DNA of 64,000 bases from Cavia porcellus (GCF_034190915.1 NW_026947484.1:72557482-72621481), one strand, 5' to 3'. Counted from the stretch's first letter, positions 44,441 to 55,950 are shown. A program made the numbers and translations. Notes: a model not told the origin generated them from the sequence alone.

Positions 44441-44560
44441 AAGGTAAATTCAATGAGATCAAATATTTTGTATCTTTTGCTCATTGCAATAAATGTAATT
44501 ACTAGGAGAGTGTCACACAACAGATGCTCAATAAATATTTGTTGGCAAACAATATTCCTG
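44441..44560 (+). mobile_element. L2 3' end
   Basis: caatgagatcaaatattttgtatcttttgctcattgc..agatgctcaataaatatttgttgg matches the L2 3' end (..gtgctcaataaatatttgttga). From 44561 to 45244 I recognise nothing. Confidence 0.65.
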
Positions 44561-45244
44561 GAAATTGTATTTGGTTTTTTTTCCAATCTATTTGTTCAGT
44601 GCAGTGTTCTCTTGTTTTTTGTTGGGCATTATTTCATTTTTTTCTTAAGCAATAACATTTTATTTTGTATCTTAAAGCCACTAATTGTAAATATAATTTA
44701 CTGTTCCAGTTTTGCTGCCCGTTGTTTCTAATAGTCCTTGATCAAAGTAACTTGTTTCCTCTTAGGTTTTAGGTTTGCCTGAATTTTGTTGTAGGGATTC
44801 TTTGAGACCTAAAATGAAAGAGTAGACTCCAGGGAAGTTTGGTGTTAGTTTTCTATATGCTTGAGGACACTTTCATGTATTTTAAGCTACAATCCTTTGT
44901 CAATGGTTCCTAGGACCATGAAAAGAATATAAATTCTGCCAAGTTCACAAAAGAGGTTTTTAGGGGAAGACATTTGTTTTCTTTAAACTCTACCCACAAA
45001 CATGTTCAATGATGCTGTCTACTGAGAAACTTGTTTTTCTAGTTTACATTTTACCCAGGGACATAGCCTTCCTGTGTAAATGTCCTGCATTTATACAAAA
45101 TGGTTTCTAACAAATCTGTGTCTTACACTAACAACGCAATGCTTTGTTTTAAAATGACCTTTATGCCCCCAAACTGTAGACCATTCATATAGTGGCTTCA
45201 ATACATGAAGAGGATTCAGGCTGTGTTTAATGTATCAGATTGCT

Positions 45245-45545
45245 AGGGGATAACAGCAAAGCACCATAGACTGTGGTGGCTAATACAACACACAGTTATC
45301 TTCTTACAGGTCTGGAGTCATGAAAGTTCAAATCAAGATCCCTGCTGACTCTGCTTCTGGTGTAGACTCTTCCTGACTTTGTACTGCATCCTTACATACC
45401 CTTTCTTAGAGTGTGTTTGCAAGTATAGACACAAAGCAAACTCTCTGGTGTCTCTTGCAAATCAATCAGAACAGATCAGAAGCCTGTCCTCATGATTTAA
45501 TTTAATCTCAACTACTTTTTAATGACCCCCATCTCCAAAAATAAA
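45245..45545 (-). mobile_element. MST-like MaLR LTR
   Basis: gcaaagcaccatagactgtggtgg..caggtctggagtcatgaaagttcaaatcaagatc..cctcatgatttaatttaatctc..cccatctccaaaaa, reverse complement of an MST LTR. Confidence 0.8.
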
Positions 45546-45594
45546 CCACACTGACTTGAAATGGTTACAGCTTTAAAATAGAAAATGGGAAGGA

Positions 45595-46100
45595 GGCAAT
45601 CTCTGCCTGGAAACCAGCCCCATATGCAGGCCACTGCCTGATTGGGGACAGCCAGACGCAAGCCTCTCTGTGAGTTAATGCTGCAGAGGGAGAGAACCAG
45701 GTCTCACTAGGAAGAGATCCCTACCTGGAAATCATATCATTGTCATTGTTTTGTTGGGCTGGGTTTTATTGTCTTTTATGTTAAATCTGATGGCATGAGC
45801 AGCTATTTAAAGCTAGCAAGACATATTATGGTAGCAATTTTGGATTTACTGTTGGCTTGTTTTGAAGTCCTTTATTGCATTCATTGTTTTGTTTTTATTG
45901 TTTCTATTTTATTCTGTTCTGTTCAATTTTTACTACATCCAAAGTTATCTGCAGCTATTTTAAAGACATCAAAAGGCATTATGGTAACTTCTGTTTATTT
46001 TGTAATGTTTTGAAGTCCTGTATCTCTTACACTGGTTTACTTTGATTGGTTTTATTCTGTTTTATTTCCCTTTCTTTTATCCTCCTTAAAATAAAAAAAA
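45595..46100 (+). mobile_element. Monomer-tailed composite retroelement (copy M8)
   Basis: Short GC-rich 5' module (45595-45735), then monomers (45740-46070) nearly the same as copy M1: ttgttgggctgggttttattg, agctatttaaagctagcaagac, attatggtagcaattttgga, gcattatggtaacttctg. A-rich tail to 46100. Tentative diverged target duplication around tagaaaatggg / tagaacttggg. Confidence 0.7.
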
Positions 46101-46599
46101 ATAGAACTTGGGGAAGATATGAAGGTCTTTTTGTGACAGTTATCTCCAGGTTCTCTTGTCACACTTCATTCCTTACTTCATAACATTTTGATTAGTTTCC
46201 CAAAAGGCTTATTTGATTATTCCAAAAGTTTTAACAGAATATTTTTAGATGTTACATAGCCAACATAAGTTTCAGACTCTCTAGCTTTCCATAGTGCCAG
46301 AAAAACATCTCTCCTCTATGTATAATCTTGCAGTAGGCAGTTCCATCCAAGCTCATATATATGCTTCAAATAACACATCAAATTTATATTTCCACCCTGA
46401 CTTCTCTCCTGAGATTGAGACTCATAGCCACTTGCTACTTGGCATCTTTAGTTGGAAGTTTATAGAATATCAAAAACAAAGTATCTCAAATCAGAACTCA
46501 TGGTTTTTCTAACAAATTTATTCTTCCCTGGACTTCACTACTCCAGTTAATATCACAGCAAACTACTAAGCTGCTCAAGTCAAAACTTTACACCTCAAA
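46101..46599. other. No recognised feature
   Basis: AT-rich, nothing recognised. Confidence 0.4.
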
Positions 46600-47770
46600 C
46601 CTTATTCCTATTTTCCCTTTCTCCCAGGTGTAAACCAAGAACAAGCCCCATCTGCCTTATTTTTGAAATTAACCTGCACCTCCTTTCCTACCACCTCCAG
46701 CCGAGTCATCCTCATATCTCATCTGGTTCCTTCTCCTGTCCCCTGAGCAGGCACCCTGTGTCTATACTCAGCCTCACCCCAACAGCTCAGGCTCCCCAAA
46801 GCTGTTACAGGCATCCATTTAAAAGGCAATGCACACCATATCTCACTATGTTAAAATTCTCCATTTGCTCCCCAGTATCCGGTCCTGACCTAGATTCCCA
46901 ATCTCCCAAACAAGTGTACTGCATAGGTTAAATAAAAAGAGACAAATTGTATGATTTTTTGGGGCTCCAGGAGGGTCAAAACCCTTTGATCAAGCTCAGG
47001 ACTCCGAGGGATAAGACAAAGACTTCTCTGGACCACCCACTTTATTTATGAGGTCCAATAACAAGAGGTGGGGAAACTGAGGAAAGCGTAGGCAATGAGC
47101 AGGACCTTGGGAGTCACTTCAAGGATGTCTCCAAGTAATGAATCAACTCATTTCAGTAGCACTATCTTATCATGAAGTCATGGTAGGAGTAAGACAGTAG
47201 GAGTAATTCCTGCAGCTGCAATCTCTATCTACTTAATTGATGTTTGAGCCAAGTGTCCAAAGCCGTGGCTTTATCTTGGCCTTTGAGGTATCTCTGGCCT
47301 CACAGGCCCCTACAGGCCTCAGCCAGGACCAGTGATTCACAGAGGTTCACTTACTATGAATCAGCTCCCGTCACCAGGCAAGAGGCCGAGGCCTTGGGCA
47401 GACTCACAGATAAACATGGAAAGCCAATTAGTAAAATTTAAATCCTGCTCAGAGCTGCTTCATAGTGGTCTCCAACACCCCAGAATACCTCAAATAAAAT
47501 ATAAACTTGCTGTTATCTACAACTGTCTGAGTTATGGTACACACTCCCCTGTGCTTCATTGCTCTAGGCATTTTTGGTCCTCTTTTTACTTGTTAAAAAG
47601 TCTATTCCTATCTCAAACCCTGGATACTTGCCTTATTGCATTCATTGTATCCCTCTGTAGGAACACACTGCTTTCCTGTGGTCTTTGCTTCATCAAGGTT
47701 TCAGCTTAGATCCAACTCTTCAAAAAGACCTTTTCATATAGGAAGTTCAGAATCCATGTTTATTTTAGAA
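46600..47770 (+). mobile_element. L2 element split by a ~500-bp insertion
   Basis: 46680-46915 (ggcatccatttaaaaggcaatgc, ccatttgctccccagtatccggtcctgacc) and 47440-47770 (aataaaatataaacttgct, tttcagcttagatccaactc) are consecutive parts of L2 on the plus strand. Confidence 0.6.
46925..47440. mobile_element. Unidentified insertion inside L2
   Basis: Sequence of GC-richer composition (ggggctccaggagggtcaaaaccc ... ctcccgtcaccaggcaagaggccg) interrupting L2. An LTR-sized solo insertion is likely, but the termini and family were not determined. The ORF at 47332-47709 runs out of it into L2 and is chance. Confidence 0.35.
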
Positions 47771-47814
47771 AGCAACATTGCAAAGAATGAGGACTTTTTG
47801 TTGTTGCTGTTCCC

Positions 47815-47960
47815 AGATCTACCACTGACTCACTGTTTAAATTGTGAAATCTTGTCATCTCAGATCCTAAATTTCTTCACATGAGAATAAAAAGTCTCTT
47901 CTATTCCTAACATCAGAAGACTTGTTAAAGATTACTATGAATCTAAACATGAATATAAAA
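47815..47960 (-). mobile_element. MIR SINE fragment
   Basis: cagatctaccactgactcactg..gtgaaatcttgtcatctcag..ttcttcacatgagaataaaaa is the order of the reverse complement of MIR, diverged. Confidence 0.45.
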
Positions 47961-48044
47961 TGTGAAGCAAGAAACAATTGCAAGCTTTCATCTTTTTATA
48001 ATGATTGTAATTATTAGTGGGACATTATTTGGATCAGAACTTTT

Positions 48045-48127
48045 TTTGTGCATGTGGTATTGGGGATAGAACTCAGGGCCCTGTGCATTCCAGGTAAGCA
48101 CTCTACCACTGAGCTACATCCCCAGCC
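48045..48127 (-). mobile_element. ID-type SINE
   Basis: gtggtattggggatagaactcagggccctgtgcattcc..ctctaccactgagctacatccccagccc. The D-arm form tagag/ctcta is the classic ID type, different from the agcagcataagc form at 38893. Confidence 0.9.
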
Positions 48128-48225
48128 CTCAGAACTTGTTCTTAATGGTAAAATGCCTTTGAAGAAAATAAAATGGTTGATCAATGAAATTCAGGGAAGA
48201 TCATGTTAAAGTTTTCTTCAGTCAT

Positions 48226-48303
48226 TTTTTGATGCTGAGGATTAAACCCGAAGCCTCATGCATTCTTGGCAAGTACTCTACTACTAAGCTATATCCTCGG
48301 CCT
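48226..48303 (-). mobile_element. ID-type SINE
   Basis: gatgctgaggattaaacccgaagcctcatgcattcttggcaagtactctactactaagctatatcctcggcc, older copy of the classic ID type. Confidence 0.8.
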
Positions 48304-48479
48304 TAAAATAAAGTTTCATTATCTCAGTGAGACTTAAAACTCTTAATACACCAGAGTATATTTGAGTTTTGCACTTGAAAATAGCATATACTGCTTTTTC
48401 TAAATGTACCTGCCCATGAAACATCTTTTATTCAATGTATATCATAGGATTAGGAGCTAAACAAAGCTACAGTGATAAA

Positions 48480-49560
48480 ATCAGCATAGTACTGGCAAAC
48501 AAATAGACCTGAGGATCAGTGAAACAGATTGGGAGATGCAAACACAACTACAAAGACACTCAGCCACCTGATATTTGACAAATGGGCTAAACATGTTCAC
48601 TGGAAGAATGACAGCCTCTTTAATAAATGGTGCTGGAAAAATTGACTTTCCACATGCCAAAGACTGAAATTAGACCCATGTCTATCAGCATGCACTAAAC
48701 TAAAGTCAAAATGGATCAGGGATCTAAATATTAAAATAGAAACAATAAATCTACTGGAAGACAAAATAGGTAGAAATCTTGAAGACATAGGAATAGGCAA
48801 AAAGTTCATGAACAAAATGCAAACCACACAGGAGGTGCTTCAAAGAATCAACAACTGGGATCTCATTAAAAAGTTTTTGCACTTCAAAAGGAATCACCAA
48901 CAAAGTGAAAAGAAAACCAACAGAATGGGAAAGAATTTTAGCTAGCTGTCCCTTAGACAAAGGACTTATATCCAGAACATATAAAACATTGAAAAACATC
49001 AGGCTCCCCAAATTCAAAGACCCAATCCAAAACTGGGCATCTGAGATGAACAAACACTTCTCAGATGAAGAAATACAAATGGCAAATAAATACATGAAGA
49101 AATGCTCAATATCACTAGTCATTCAAAAAATGAAAATTCAAACAACATTGAGATCCCATCTCACTCCAGAAAGAATGGCTACCATCAAGAAATCAACCAA
49201 TACAAATGCTAGCAGGGCTGTGGGGGAAAAGGAACACTTCTCCACTGTTGGTGGAAGTGTAGACTGGTGTGGCCACTGTGGAAATCAGTATGGAGATTTC
49301 TCAAAAAACTAGGACTGGAAGTCAGCTATTCCCTTTCTGAGTATTTTCCCAGAAAAATTGAAAACATCATGTCACAATAATGTATGTGTACCATATGTTT
49401 ATAGCAGCACAATTTGTAATAGCTGAATCTTGGAAACAACCAAAATGCCCATCAACCCTGGAATGGATGAAAAAATATATGGTATTTTTATATAATGGAA
49501 TATTACTCAGTTAAAAAAGGATAATCTTGAGGCTTTTATAAGTAAATGGATGCAACTTGA
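48480..49560 (+). pseudogene. L1 ORF2 C-terminal region
   Basis: Readable L1 ORF2 C-terminus: the frame over 48905-49312 gives GLISRTYKTLKN, NKHFSDEEIQMANKYMKKCS and LRSHLTPERMATIKKSTN, followed by the Cys/Trp-rich end region (WCGHCGNQY) with a frame change. This part binds nucleic acid and is required for L1 movement. The endonuclease and reverse transcriptase are absent through 5' truncation, so it is inactive. It gives the reference for where the half-L1 copies resume: its atgcccatcaaccctggaatgg (49445-49466) corresponds to the sequence just after their deletion junction. Confidence 0.85.
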
Positions 49561-49992
49561 GACTATACTAAGTGAATAAATCAGACTCATATTTATAAAT
49601 ATCATATTGTTTCCCTAGTGTAAAAATAAATAATAATAGTAATAATTAACTGAAAGGGTAATAAGATCCAAAATGTACAATAGATACTATACTAATGAAA
49701 GAGAAAGGAAGTGCTCAAAAGGAAAGAGCATCTGTGATAGGGAAAAGGAGAAATGGAAAAAAGGAAAAGACTATATGTATATAGGTATACACATTACAAC
49801 TGCATGTATGTATAACTGTTCTCTGTTAGTTCATCAAGAAGAATAGTTTGTGCTGTCATTGTTTGTGTTCATTTTTTATGCCTAGATTTTGTAACTTGAA
49901 CAATGAACTGCTTTTAAAAGAGCAATATGCAGTATATTAACTAGTGTTGATTTCTTACTGTTTTTTTAAAATTCTGTATTTTTTTCTGCTTT

Positions 49993-50660
49993 GCTTTTTT
50001 TATTTTAAAGAAAATAAAACAAAAGAGAACAGAACAAAGAAAATCAGAACAGAACAATGCAATGCAAGCACTTCACAACAAGACAATTGGACATCAACAA
50101 TAGCTATCATAATGTGTGTTTTCTTCCACATGGTTGAGCATTCCTTCACACACAATAATAACAAACATTAAAAAATGCTATAAAACCATTTAAAAGAATG
50201 AAAGCATTACAGGAGTTCAAAGCCAAATGACAGGAAATGAACAATGACTACTATAATATCTCATTTTCCTCAAAAACTTTTATACCATCTCACACAATAA
50301 AATCAAATAAAACACAATAGGATAGAACCAATCAAAACAGAAGAACAAAAGCATGGAAGGACTTCAAAACAAGATGATAGTAAATCAGCAGTGGCTGCCA
50401 TGTCTTGTTTTCTTCAAAATAGCTATTCATACCAACACAATAAAATCAAACAAAACAATAAAACCAATCAAATCAATGAATGATAGCATTGTAAGACTTC
50501 AAAACACTATAACAGGAATCCATGATTACCATAAAGTATTTCATTATATTCAAAATAGCTGCCCCTATTATCTGACAGCATAAAATCTAACAAAATAAGA
50601 CAACAAAGCCAAACCTAACAAAACTGTGTAAACAATGCAAGAGTTCAAGATAAGACAAAA
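49993..50660 (-). repeat. Tandem monomer array, ~4.5 units
   Basis: Successive cttcaa/gttcaa marks at 50071, 50215, 50362, 50498 and 50643 (spacing 144, 147, 136, 145). Each unit has ..aaatagct.. and ..caatgactactataatat.. in reverse. Same family as 5480-6160 and 31330-31905. Confidence 0.85.
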
Positions 50661-50914
50661 GGAATTGACAGTAGTTTCCACCTTTCCCTCCCAGGTGTTT
50701 CCTCCCCTTTGCTCTTACATTAACTGTTTTGCTTTTGGATCCCATTGACTCCTTCTGTTTCTTATGCTAGGGTCCCAGCATATGAGTTTGAACTCTTTTG
50801 CACATGAACATGATCTACAGAAGCCTTATATAGCTGGGTAGCTTTCCACTGCATGAAAATACCATATCTTTCTTATCCATTCTGAAGTTGATAGGAAAGT
50901 TACTCTTGCTTTTT

Positions 50915-50919
50915 TTCTT

Positions 50920-50960
<41 letters not shown>

Positions 50961-51190
50961 GTCTCTCGTCGCATGAAACAATTGTTCTCTCTCCTTTGAT
51001 TTTCAGTCTGTGAACTTCCTTTCCAGTTAGATGTTTCTTGTATGCAGTATATCGATGGATCTTGTTTCTTGATCCACTCTCCTTGTCTTTCTTTTATTGC
51101 TGACCTGAGGCCATCTACATTAATGGTTACAACCAGCATACATTGGTTTGTCTCTGCCCTGCTATCCTCCTGTTGTTGGTCCTCCATTTT
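50915..51190 (-). pseudogene. L1 ORF2 N-terminal endonuclease fragment, copy C
   Basis: Open from 51187 down to the poly-T. It reads VVTINVDGLRSAIKERQ, then WIKKQDPSIYCIQET. These are the first two conserved blocks of the L1 endonuclease: Asn of INVDGL and Glu of IQET are active-site positions in the family and are intact. The reading then runs into a lysine tract encoded by the expanded A-run and ends. Of the ~1,270 residues of a normal ORF2p only about 60 remain here, so no enzyme activity is expected. Whether the short product is made is unknown. Confidence 0.8.
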
Positions 51191-51265
51191 TCCCCTTCAA
51201 TTGCCTGTCTTGCTTGATGATTCTTCTCTGCTGCTGTTCCTGGAACCATAGTCATCTTTATCTCT

Positions 51266-52230
51266 TTATATAATATTCTTTAGTACTTTCTGTACGGTTG
51301 GTTTGGTAGTCATGAATTCCTTCATTTGTTCTTTATCATGGAAGTTTCTTAGTTTTCCATCAATTTTGAAAGGTAGTTTTTCTGGGTAGAGCAATATGGG
51401 TTGGAAGTTGTTTTCTTTCAGGGTTTGAAACATTTCACTCAAAAGTCTTCTTGACTTGATGGTTTGTGTTGACATGTCTGCCATGATTCTGATGGTTTTC
51501 CATTATAACTGATCTGTCTCTTTTCTCTAACAGCTTTTAATATTCTGTTCTTGTGCTGAATTTCTGGGATCTTGATTATTATATGGGTGTAGATTTACTT
51601 TGGTTATGGCTAGTAGGAGTCCTATATGCCTCATTTATCTGCATGTTTTCTTCTATTATTTTTGTGAATATCATTTTAATTTCAATTGTGTTGACCCGAT
51701 TCTTCAGTGATACCTATCACTCTTAAATTATGCTTCTTTGCATCATCTTGCAGCCATTGAGTTCTTCATTATTTTTAAGAGTTCTTTGTTATTTTTAAGA
51801 GATCTTTCCTTTCATGATCACTAGCTGCAATCCTGTCTTCAAGGTTTGAAAGTCTATCTTCAGTCTCTTTCAAGTGGTTTTGCCAGCTTTTGATTGAACT
51901 TTTAGTTTCCTGCATCTTTCTTTGGATCTGTTTCATGCACTGTAATTCCTTTCTACATTCATTCAAGGTTTCCATCATTTTCCTATGCTTCTGTCTATGC
52001 CTTCTTTAGATGTGCAGAACAATTCTTTCGATGTGTTTGTGATTTCTTCTTTTACCTGAGACATTATTTCTGATTTGACTGCTTTTACAATCTCATGAAG
52101 TTGTTTCCTTACTTTGCTTGCTATCCTCTCAGAGATTTCAGGTGTGTGACTTCTGTTTTCTTCCATGACCATATCTCCCAAACTTATTGCTAGAGGTCTG
52201 TGTTTGCCTTTTGCTCCTTGGTCTTGACAT
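51266..52230 (-). pseudogene. L1 ORF1 pseudogene, copy C (best preserved)
   Basis: About 965 nt from the ATG at 52230 to the stop after PTVQKVLKNII. The N-terminus is basic (MSRPRSKRQTQTSS). Further pieces are VKSEIMSQVKEEITNTSKEL (52100-52020), a coiled coil with QCMKQIQRKMQETKSS and LKETEDRLSNLEDRI (51930-51820), and a C-terminal domain with FQTLKENNFQPILLYPEKLPF (51435-51370). Frames change at about 52170, 51980 and between 51770 and 51480, where the RRM block (rc of atgcttctttgcatcatc..) is damaged. This is the expected ORF1p layout. Several indels stop production of a full protein. Confidence 0.8.
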
Positions 52231-52399
52231 TCTCCTGAGTTCCTCCCAACAATCTGGTTGTGGGGTCCCAGGCACTTCCCACATTGGCTGCTCCTAAGCA
52301 GTGTAGGGGGATGGGACAGGCACCTGGGTTCCTCTAATTCCAGATTTACAGGGAGGAGGTTGGGTATGGAGTGGGCTTCTCCAGAGCTATGCAACTATA

Positions 52400-52924
52400 C
52401 TGGGGCTTTGCTGATGATCAGGGGTGCATGTAGGTGGGGTTGCTTCTCTCAGCCTGTGTGTCTACACTAGGACTCCCATGATGGTGGCAGACATACACAG
52501 GTGTGTTTGTCTGATTCTGCTAGTGGATGATGGCTGTCTGAGGGAACCAAGGGCCTCAAATGGTGGCCTACAGATGCACACAGCTTAGCTGGCTGTGTGT
52601 CCTTGCTCCTGTGTGTCCTTGCTGCTGCAGGAAGGAGCCTCTGGTGGCAGCTCCCTAAAGGTGAAAGTGGATCTGCTGGTTCTCTGAGCCTACACCACCC
52701 TCTGTAAGATGTGGCCTTTTGGTGGCGGTGCATAGTGGGCAGAGATAGATTTGTCTGTCTCTTTTCAGCCTGCGCTGGGTACATGGGGCCTTCTGGCAGC
52801 AGCACCTGGCAAGCAGAGGTGAGCCTTCTCCTGGTTCTCTCTGCCTGCTGAGCACAAAGAGGAAAGGGCCTTCCAACAGTGGTGTCCAGCAGGCAGAGGT
52901 GGGCCTTTTCCTGGTTCTCTCTGC
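52400..52924 (-). promoter_or_regulatory. L1 5'UTR monomers (promoter-type), ~4 units
   Basis: Plus-strand marks gagcctctggtgg (52635), ggccttttggtggcgg (52713), ggccttctggcagcag (52787) and ggccttccaacagtgg (52867) are spaced 78, 74 and 80 bp, each followed by a gcaggcagaggtg.. and ctggttctct block. Tandem 5' monomers act as promoters in mouse L1; a similar role here is inference. The array ends exactly at the element end. Confidence 0.65.
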
Positions 52925-52959
52925 CTGCTTTTTAAAATAAAAAAAAAAAATTAGGAGCT

Positions 52960-54387
52960 GAGAAATGAATTGAGATTTCTAGAAAACTCCAAGTTACCTG
53001 TAAGGTACAATACACTTTTATATCAAAAGTGGAGAGAGAAAAGAACTGCCAGGTCTAGATGCAAACAAATCATTGTCAATATTATCCAGCTTCAAAGCGG
53101 CATAAATTGAATGGCATAGAATGAGAAAAATTTCACAGGTAAATCTCTTTCCTTGCAATACGTATTACAGGGCTTTTGAACTCTGCTCTTACCCTGCTGT
53201 ACATCCAATGAAAATTACACCCTTTCATGTTTTTTGTCATTACTATATGTATCACAAAATAGAAGAAAGTTTTCAGATTGTGACTCACAGTGGTGACCTC
53301 CACTAGGTGCATCCACGTTTTCATGAGGTCAAGCACATCTGTGTGCAAACCTCCTCTTACTGTGAATGAGACGTCAGGGTGCCTGGGCTACAGAGTCATT
53401 TCCTACCATGAGATTGAATTGTCCAGCAGAGATGCTATGATTCCTCATGCTGCTCCCTGAAAGTGGAGTCATAAACTTGACCTACTAGGTTTATGAGTAG
53501 CTAGAGCCACAGAAAACTGTAATCCAGACCCCTTACTATAAAGGTACATAGTGAGTTACCCGAGATCTTCAGAGACTTCTGTATGGTCACAGAGGCAGCC
53601 ATCCCAGGGGCAGACAGCTTTGCCTTGATTTGCCTGGAGAGAATGTGCCCAAGGTGCTCCAGCTACCCAGCTCTAAAGACTTCACTCCCAGCTAGCTTGG
53701 CTTCCTGGACTGCACTGAGAAGCCTGATCCTAGAGACTAGATATTACTAAGCTTCAGAGAACAACTATATTTCTTTTTTTTCACGGACAACTATCTTAAG
53801 AAACAAGCAGACAACCAGAGAACTCTGAGAGAAAACTGGAGTCTGCTCATCTGGTCAGACCTTAAATGCCATCTTGGACCACAGCCTGCTCCAGCCCTGG
53901 GTAAGCTCCTCCAGATACACAGCCTACCACAGTCACTCGGTGTCATCTACCCTTCTCACGAGTTCTCATACCCACACCAATCTGGCATTCCCTCCTCCTC
54001 CGCCCACCGTATGTGGCATCGGCCTGTTATGTGGAGGCCTGGACACCAGATACCGAGAAAGCAGTTTTTCACTCAAAGTGTGAAGGCTGGAAGAGAGAAC
54101 ATAGACACAACTTACAGAGGCATGCAACAGGTAGTGAAGACCAGCACTGCATTGCCACTCATGCATAGACCTTCAGGGTTAGCAAGGTGAAGACTGAGTC
54201 TCCCACTGTCCTCCCATCAGGTGCCATCCTCCGCCATACCTCTGCTTCTGCTCTGACTGAGCTATGCAACACCTTCCATACTGACTCACTACAGCTCATT
54301 TAGTAAACTGCTCAGGGTTGAGTGTTTGTACTATATTCCTATTTATGTGTGAATATTTCTTTAGAATAAATTAATGGAAATGATAGT
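52960..54387. other. No recognised gene; possible LTR-like segment
   Basis: 53340-54340 is GC-richer than its surroundings, with balanced composition, but has no ORF over 70 codons that resembles a protein and no clear LTR ends. I see no exon with convincing splice sites. Confidence 0.3.
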
Positions 54388-54475
54388 ACTAGAGGACTAA
54401 GGATATAGCTCACTGCACTTTCCTCTTATGTACAAGGCCCTGGGTTTCATCCTCAGTACCAGAAGGAAAAGAAAA
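54388..54475 (+). mobile_element. ID-type SINE, diverged
   Basis: ctaaggatatagctcactgc..tgtacaaggccctgggtttcatcctcagtaccag then an A/G-rich tail. Confidence 0.75.
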
Positions 54476-55011
54476 GGTGGAAATGGGCAAACACTAACTT
54501 TTTCTAAGCCTTTTGTCACACATTGCTTTCCAGAAAGCATATCAGTTTTCAAATACAGTCTGACAAAGTCATTTTTTTTACATACTCACTTTTAAATTCC
54601 TACTGTTTATTACTAGACCATAATAAACTACCAATTAATGTTATTTTTTTCTCTTTAATATCTTCTTGATGTTTTTCCTTTTGCTTCAAATATCTTCATT
54701 ATAATCTTTCCTTTGGACCCAGTGAACCAATATTAGAAATTTCTTTTTTCGAATAAAGATGACATTTTCTGATTAGTCAATCAGCAAAGATATATTCATG
54801 TAAATACAAACTCTTAGATATTAGCCATGGGGATATTTGCCTTGATACATATAATATATATTGGTATATATAATACATTGATATATTATATTATAAATAT
54901 ATATTAATATGTATTAATATAATATATATTAATATATATTATCTATATTGCCTTTCCATAGGGAAGGTTTGTTTCTCTGACACCTACTAATAGATATGGG
55001 TATGGATATAG

Positions 55012-55059
<48 letters not shown>

Positions 55060-55855
55060 ATGAATGTATAAGTTTTGGTGAATGCGAGAAAAACAATATA
55101 CAGTGTGGGGCTTCCTTAAACTGATCACTGGATGTCTTGAGTTGTGGGATGGAGATTTCCATCTGAGATGCTCTAGGAAATATGACTGCCTATGAGATAT
55201 TGATACACAAATCAATAGCACTATATATTGCATGAGCCACTGAATATAAGCAATTCAAGAACAATTCAAAAACAGATAACTTAGTGATTACAGTGGAAGA
55301 GTAGTTATTGAAGAGTAGGAAGGCTGACTTGAGAAGGAGTGTGAGAAAGGCTGATGAAAATATTCTGTATTTGATCTGAATAGCAGACATGTGCCTCTAC
55401 ACAAATGTAAAGTGTTACTGCGAAATATAATTTAGATTTGTGGTTTTCATAACATAATATATTCAGAAGTATGTATGTGTTTACTGCTTTCTCAATAGGG
55501 ATGTCAATGGAAGATATGAAGTTTTAAAGAATGACATGGAAAAATAAATGATTGCGTGAAATACAAGGGAAAGAATGAGTGGAATATGATAGTTTTATTT
55601 ATGAAAAATCTAATAAATTGACGTGATTACATCTGAGTAAGACATCAGGAGAATGCCAAGATATGTGATATGTGATATGTGAGTGTACCAGTTTCAAAGG
55701 TGAATGTAATTACTAGGGATCACACACTAATAAAATTTTTATTTTATTAATCTGAAAGTATATATTAATTCATAAGGAAACACATTTTAAAAATGAAGTT
55801 ACTTTCCATGTGCACCAAGTACTGATGTAAGAATTATATGTTTTGTTGGTTTTTT
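54476..55855. other. AT-rich; microsatellites only
   Basis: Degenerate (TA)n/(ATATTA)n at 54845-54950 and pure (TA)n at 55014-55056. A three-fold gatatgt(g) repeat lies at 55661-55682. No gene or other repeat recognised. The minus-strand ORF at 54943-55233 is built on the (TA)n. Confidence 0.6.
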
Positions 55856-55857
55856 TA

Positions 55858-55950
55858 AAGCCCAGGGCTGTGGATGTATTTCAGTGGTAAAGCAGGCATT
55901 TAGCACACATGACACCTTGGGCTCCATTCCCAGCACCAAAAAGCAAAAAT
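55858..55950 (+). mobile_element. ID-type SINE
   Basis: cccagggctgtggatgtatttcagtggtaaagcaggcatttagcacacatgacaccttgggctccattcccagcacc with an A-rich tail. Confidence 0.85.

Larger units (their letters stand above)
49993..52924 (-). mobile_element. Half-L1 composite retroelement, copy C
   Basis: Minus-strand order: 5'UTR with 74-80 bp monomers (52924-52400) and unique 5'UTR (to 52231), ORF1 (52230-51266), ORF2 start (51190-50915), an A-run expanded to 38 at the junction (T-run 50922-50959), the ORF2 end and 3' part (50900-50700), monomers (50660-50010) and an A-tail (49993-50006 as T). It is inserted in antisense about 20 bp from the end of the L1 at 48459; ctgcttt at 49986-49992 and 52925-52931 may be its target duplication. 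This is the best-preserved copy of the family in the window. Confidence 0.85.
48459..52949 (+). mobile_element. 5'-truncated L1, interrupted by copy C in antisense
   Basis: ORF2 C-terminal part (48459-49560), 3'UTR to 49992, then after the inserted copy C only the last ~25 bp and the A-tail (52925-52949). Target duplication ATTAGGAGCT at 48449-48458 and 52950-52959 brackets the whole, proving a single insertion later split by C. The 3'UTR lacks monomers and matches the fragments at 1-745. Confidence 0.85.

Noticed and set aside
48905..49312. 135-codon ORF as a host gene
   Set aside because: It is the C-terminal part of L1 ORF2 within a 5'-truncated L1.
53874..54083. Possible exon in the GC-richer segment
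   Set aside because: No convincing acceptor/donor pair keeps a frame and the translation matches nothing known.
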